17,237 nucleotides of DNA from Clostridiales bacterium (GTDB taxonomy: Bacteria > Bacillota > Clostridia > Lachnospirales > Lachnospiraceae): assembly GCA_019420405.1 (NCBI GenBank), contig JAHZHF010000032.1:1-17237 (forward strand), in the 5' to 3' direction. The notes below the pieces were generated by a model, which saw nothing but the letters and a program-made list of their open reading frames with translations, made no database searches and was not told the origin of the DNA. Every line of letters starts with the position of its first letter. The stretch's first letter is position 1. Shown piece after piece: positions 14,613 through 17,237 of this stretch. Both the position numbers and the translations under genes were made by a program.

Positions 14613-17060
14613 TCACAGATAAGGATCTGTAGGATCCCATGTCTGATCATACGGAATCTTTGCATACACCGGTTTTCCCAAAGGCCCCGGATCTGAACTG
14701 TTATATATCGTTACCTGTGTTCCTGCCCTGCAGTAATCATAGATCCATTTTGCATCTGCAGCTCTCAGCCTGACACAGCCGGCAGAAGCCCAGGTTCCCA
14801 ATTTATTATATTCTCCTTTGAACATAGTCCTGTTGTTGAAATCTGTATACGGAACAGAATGGAACAAAATATCTCCCGTAATCTGGGTGGTCCACTGACC
14901 TCTGCCCCCAAACAGATAATGCCACCTGTGTTTAACTCCTGTATGGAAAGTTCCGGTTGGAGTGGCCGATCCCGGCGAACAAGCGAACGCCACAATTGGA
15001 ATAATATAACCATTATTTCCGTCTTTTGCATATACTGTCACACAGCTCTGCGCCTTATTGACTTTCACCAGATATGAGGACTGCCTCCCAATCAGACTTC
15101 TGATATCTGTCTGCTTTACATTATTTTTATAATAGAACTTATATCCTCCCTCATAAAACCATCCGTTCTTACCATCCTTAAATGCTCCGGATACGCTTCC
15201 CGGCGCCGGAGCGCCTTTATGCATCAGACGAATCTGAATCGCTTCCATTCGATATCCGTGTTTCACGGTTCCGGCAGACGCTCCGTTCTTCGCCCAGCCA
15301 AGCCATCCATAACTTTGCACATGGGTTCTGTAATAAATATCATAATGTTCCGCCAGCTCTCCTGTCAGACGGATCTGAATCGCCTCCAGACGCCTGCGCT
15401 CTCCTGTCGTACCGCTTAATTCGCCATTGCTCACCCAATTCTGCCAGCCGATATCCTGTACATGAGACCGATACTGTATTTCTCCGGAATACTGCTGATC
15501 CGGGATCTGAATCCTGATTGCCTCCAGGCGTTTACTCTGTCCGGTTGTACCGGCTGTCCCTGTAGATGTGCTGCTCGTTGCCCATGACATCCATCCATAG
15601 TCCTGAGCGTGAACCTGATATTGAATCGAAGGCGGGCAGCGATAAGAGTCTCCCACAGCTCCCGGAGCAGATGCACCTTTTTCCACAAGGCGAATTTCCA
15701 ATGCTTCCATCTGGAGCGAATAGCTCTCGCTCCCTGCCTTTTCCCCGTTCTTTGCCCAGCCAAGCCAGCCGAACTGCTGTACATGCGCACGATAGTAAAT
15801 ATCATAATGCTGAGCCATCTCTCCGGTCAGGCGAATCTCAACTGCCTCCATCTGCTTCTTCTGTCCGGTCGTCCCGCTTAAGGCTCCGCCGCTCACCCAG
15901 CCCTGCCAACCGATATTCTGAACATGGGCGCGATACTCCACGCTTCCCGAATACTGCTGTACAGGAAGGCGGATCTCAATCGCCTCCATCTGCTTTTTCT
16001 GCCCGATCGTCCCTGCCTGCTCTCCATCGGTACTCCACGCCTGCCAGCCGATATTTTCCACATGCGCCTTGTACTGAATCTTCGGATATCTGAAAGAATC
16101 TCCCGTGCTGCCCGGCGCAGTTCCTCCTTTTTCCACAAGGCAGATTTCAAGCGCTTCCAGCCGGTAACCATAAGCCTGAGATCCGGCATCTTCCCCGTTT
16201 TTCGCCCAGCCAAGCCAGCCAAAGTTCTGTACATGGACCCGGTAATAGATATCATACTTCTGAGACAGTTCTCCGGTCAGGCGAATCTCAATCGCCTCCA
16301 GCCGCTTTTTCTCTCCGGTCGTTCCTCCAAGGCTGCCGTCAGCAGTCCAGCCAAGCCAGCCGTAATCCTGGACATGCGTCCGGTATTCCACACTGCCGCT
16401 CAAATCCGTATCACTGATACAGATTTCCACGGCTTCTAAACGCTTTGACTCTTTAGTTGTTCCAGCCTGTCCTCCCTCTCCGGTCCAGCCAAGCCAGCCG
16501 TAATCCTGGACATGAGCACGATATTTGAGCTCCGGCTCTTTCTGCACGCTCTCTTCCTTCTTCTCCTTCTCCTGCTCTTCTGATTCTGCCTGCGCATCCG
16601 CTTCTTCCTGGCTCTCTACTGTATCTTGAATCTGAGAATTCTGTTCCGGCGGGCTGATCTGATTCACCTGGTTCTCTCCAATGTCCGGATTTTCTGTTTC
16701 GGATGCATCCTGCCCGTTACTTTCTCCCGGAATTTGTACTTCTGAATTTCCATTTTCTTCCGGATTCTCCGTTCCCTGGTCTATGTTATCCTGCTGTTCT
16801 TCTAAGTCGGCCGCACTGCCTGTTTCAGATCCATCCTGAACCGGCATCTGCACCTCCGGATTTTCTTCCTGCACAGAACTTCCGGAAACGCTCTCGCCAT
16901 CTAATGTCTGAATCCCATTTTCCTTCTCTCCATCCAATATCTGCGATTCTGCTCCTGCATTCTGCATTTCATCTGCACTGACACTAAGCGGCGCTGCTAC
17001 AAAAAGCAAAGCCGCCATCAAAACGGCTGTTGCCTTTTTTAATACATGTAAATATTTCAT
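14613..17060 (-). CDS. Secreted L,D-transpeptidase (YkuD) with nine ChW repeats
   Basis: L,D-transpeptidases make 3-3 cross-links in peptidoglycan or attach proteins to it, outside the cell. The 815-residue protein has a signal peptide (basic start, hydrophobic core to about residue 28, cut probably after SVSA at 29). A low-complexity Glu/Gln/Asn/Ser-rich linker follows to about residue 178. Then come nine ChW repeats (pattern Y-x-x-H-V-Q-x-x-G-W-x-x-W...G...E-A-I-x-I), a short GWFYEGGYKFYYK wall-binding-like segment, and the YkuD domain with H734 and catalytic C762 in SAGCVRL. ChW repeats are thought to bind the cell surface or glycans. The ATG at 17060 follows AGGAGGG at 6 bases; the ATG 24 bases upstream lacks a site. 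Confidence 0.93.
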   Translation of the reverse strand: MKYLHVLKKATAVLMAALLFVAAPLSVSADEMQNAGAESQILDGEKENGIQTLDGESVSGSSVQEENPEVQMPVQDGSETGSAADLEEQQDNIDQGTENPEENGNSEVQIPGESNGQDASETENPDIGENQVNQISPPEQNSQIQDTVESQEEADAQAESEEQEKEKKEESVQKEPELKYRAHVQDYGWLGWTGEGGQAGTTKESKRLEAVEICISDTDLSGSVEYRTHVQDYGWLGWTADGSLGGTTGEKKRLEAIEIRLTGELSQKYDIYYRVHVQNFGWLGWAKNGEDAGSQAYGYRLEALEICLVEKGGTAPGSTGDSFRYPKIQYKAHVENIGWQAWSTDGEQAGTIGQKKQMEAIEIRLPVQQYSGSVEYRAHVQNIGWQGWVSGGALSGTTGQKKQMEAVEIRLTGEMAQHYDIYYRAHVQQFGWLGWAKNGEKAGSESYSLQMEALEIRLVEKGASAPGAVGDSYRCPPSIQYQVHAQDYGWMSWATSSTSTGTAGTTGQSKRLEAIRIQIPDQQYSGEIQYRSHVQDIGWQNWVSNGELSGTTGERRRLEAIQIRLTGELAEHYDIYYRTHVQSYGWLGWAKNGASAGTVKHGYRMEAIQIRLMHKGAPAPGSVSGAFKDGKNGWFYEGGYKFYYKNNVKQTDIRSLIGRQSSYLVKVNKAQSCVTVYAKDGNNGYIIPIVAFACSPGSATPTGTFHTGVKHRWHYLFGGRGQWTTQITGDILFHSVPYTDFNNRTMFKGEYNKLGTWASAGCVRLRAADAKWIYDYCRAGTQVTIYNSSDPGPLGKPVYAKIPYDQTWDPTDPYL
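15185..16523 (-). repeat. Three tandem ~450-base super-repeats encoding ChW triplets
   Basis: Super-repeats begin at 16523, 16073 and 15620 on the minus strand, 450 and 453 bases apart. Each encodes three ChW units in the same order. The second unit always ends LTGE(L/M)xxxYDIY. The third always ends (VE/MH)KGxxAPG before a linker. The copies differ enough to show an old or diversified duplication. Confidence 0.85.
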
Positions 17061-17098
17061 ATCGTCCCTCCTCTGTCCAATCAAAAGTACCTGCTTTA

Positions 17099-17104
17099 AT
17101 TATA
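17099..17104 (-). promoter_or_regulatory. Candidate -10 box of the L,D-transpeptidase gene
   Basis: A perfect TATAAT on the minus strand lies 39 bases ahead of the start codon. No good -35 was found; TTCCAT at 16 bases is weak, so an activator may be needed. Further upstream the stretch 17105-17237 shows a 12-base palindrome, TTACAGCTGTAA (17152-17163), and no gene. Confidence 0.45.
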
Positions 17105-17237
17105 CACTACTCCAATTAGAATGGAATCATCTTTTTTCCATTTTCTCTGACTTACAGCTGTAAAGTTCACTAACTCCCGCATAAAAACGTCCGAAAACAG
17201 AGGTGATTTCTGAAACGTATTCTGCGGGGATGGAGGA

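Noticed and set aside
15182..16439. Several plus-strand ORFs (111, 175 and 171 codons) across the ChW repeat region
   Set aside because: They are reverse-strand shadows of the repeats, which is why they look alike; no ribosome sites, and the minus strand carries the ChW pattern.
15185..16523. Repeat array considered as CRISPR
   Set aside because: The repeats are coding, about 110-150 bases each in a single open frame, with no short identical repeats or unique spacers.

Overview
The window looks like a chromosomal segment from a low-to-mid-GC Gram-positive anaerobe of the Clostridia, most likely Lachnospiraceae. This is inferred from gene content: DUF4364, a class II GalT, an L,D-transpeptidase with clostridial hydrophobic-W (ChW) repeats, a YozG-like regulator paired with DUF2975, and strong AGGAGG ribosome binding sites. 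No rRNA, tRNA, CRISPR array, insertion sequence or phage gene was seen.

Layout, left to right. (1) 97-2834: a plus-strand operon of malic enzyme, a YhcC-type radical SAM protein and DUF4364. Each start overlaps the previous stop, and a likely terminator hairpin lies inside the 3' end of the convergent rarA. (2) 2755-6645: a minus-strand cluster read araC, polysaccharide deacetylase, tcdA, rarA. (3) 6677-9550: divergent galK-galT, the kinase and uridylyltransferase of the Leloir pathway, closed by a 17-bp-stem terminator; no galE is present. (4) 9582-10150: a VanZ-family membrane gene broken by an internal deletion with a frameshift. (5) 10256-12709: a copper-type metal-resistance module. A CsoR-family repressor has its own promoter and terminator. 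It is followed by a P1B metal ATPase whose promoter carries two ATACC-N6-GGTAT operators. (6) 12714-13680: a HTH/DUF2975 pair. (7) 13823-14392: a small DUF5684 membrane protein. (8) 14523-17104: a secreted L,D-transpeptidase with nine ChW repeats in three super-repeats.

The best-supported functional unit is the csoR-ATPase module, where sensor, target promoter and exporter can be read together. The exporter departs from the textbook zinc and copper signatures in its last two membrane segments. Other points worth a look are the 3x3 ChW architecture, a short palindromic sequence (AACAGTTCAG core) recurring in three intergenic places, and the terminator hidden in rarA. I did not find a clearly new multi-gene system; most of the window is ordinary core genome with some accessory pieces.
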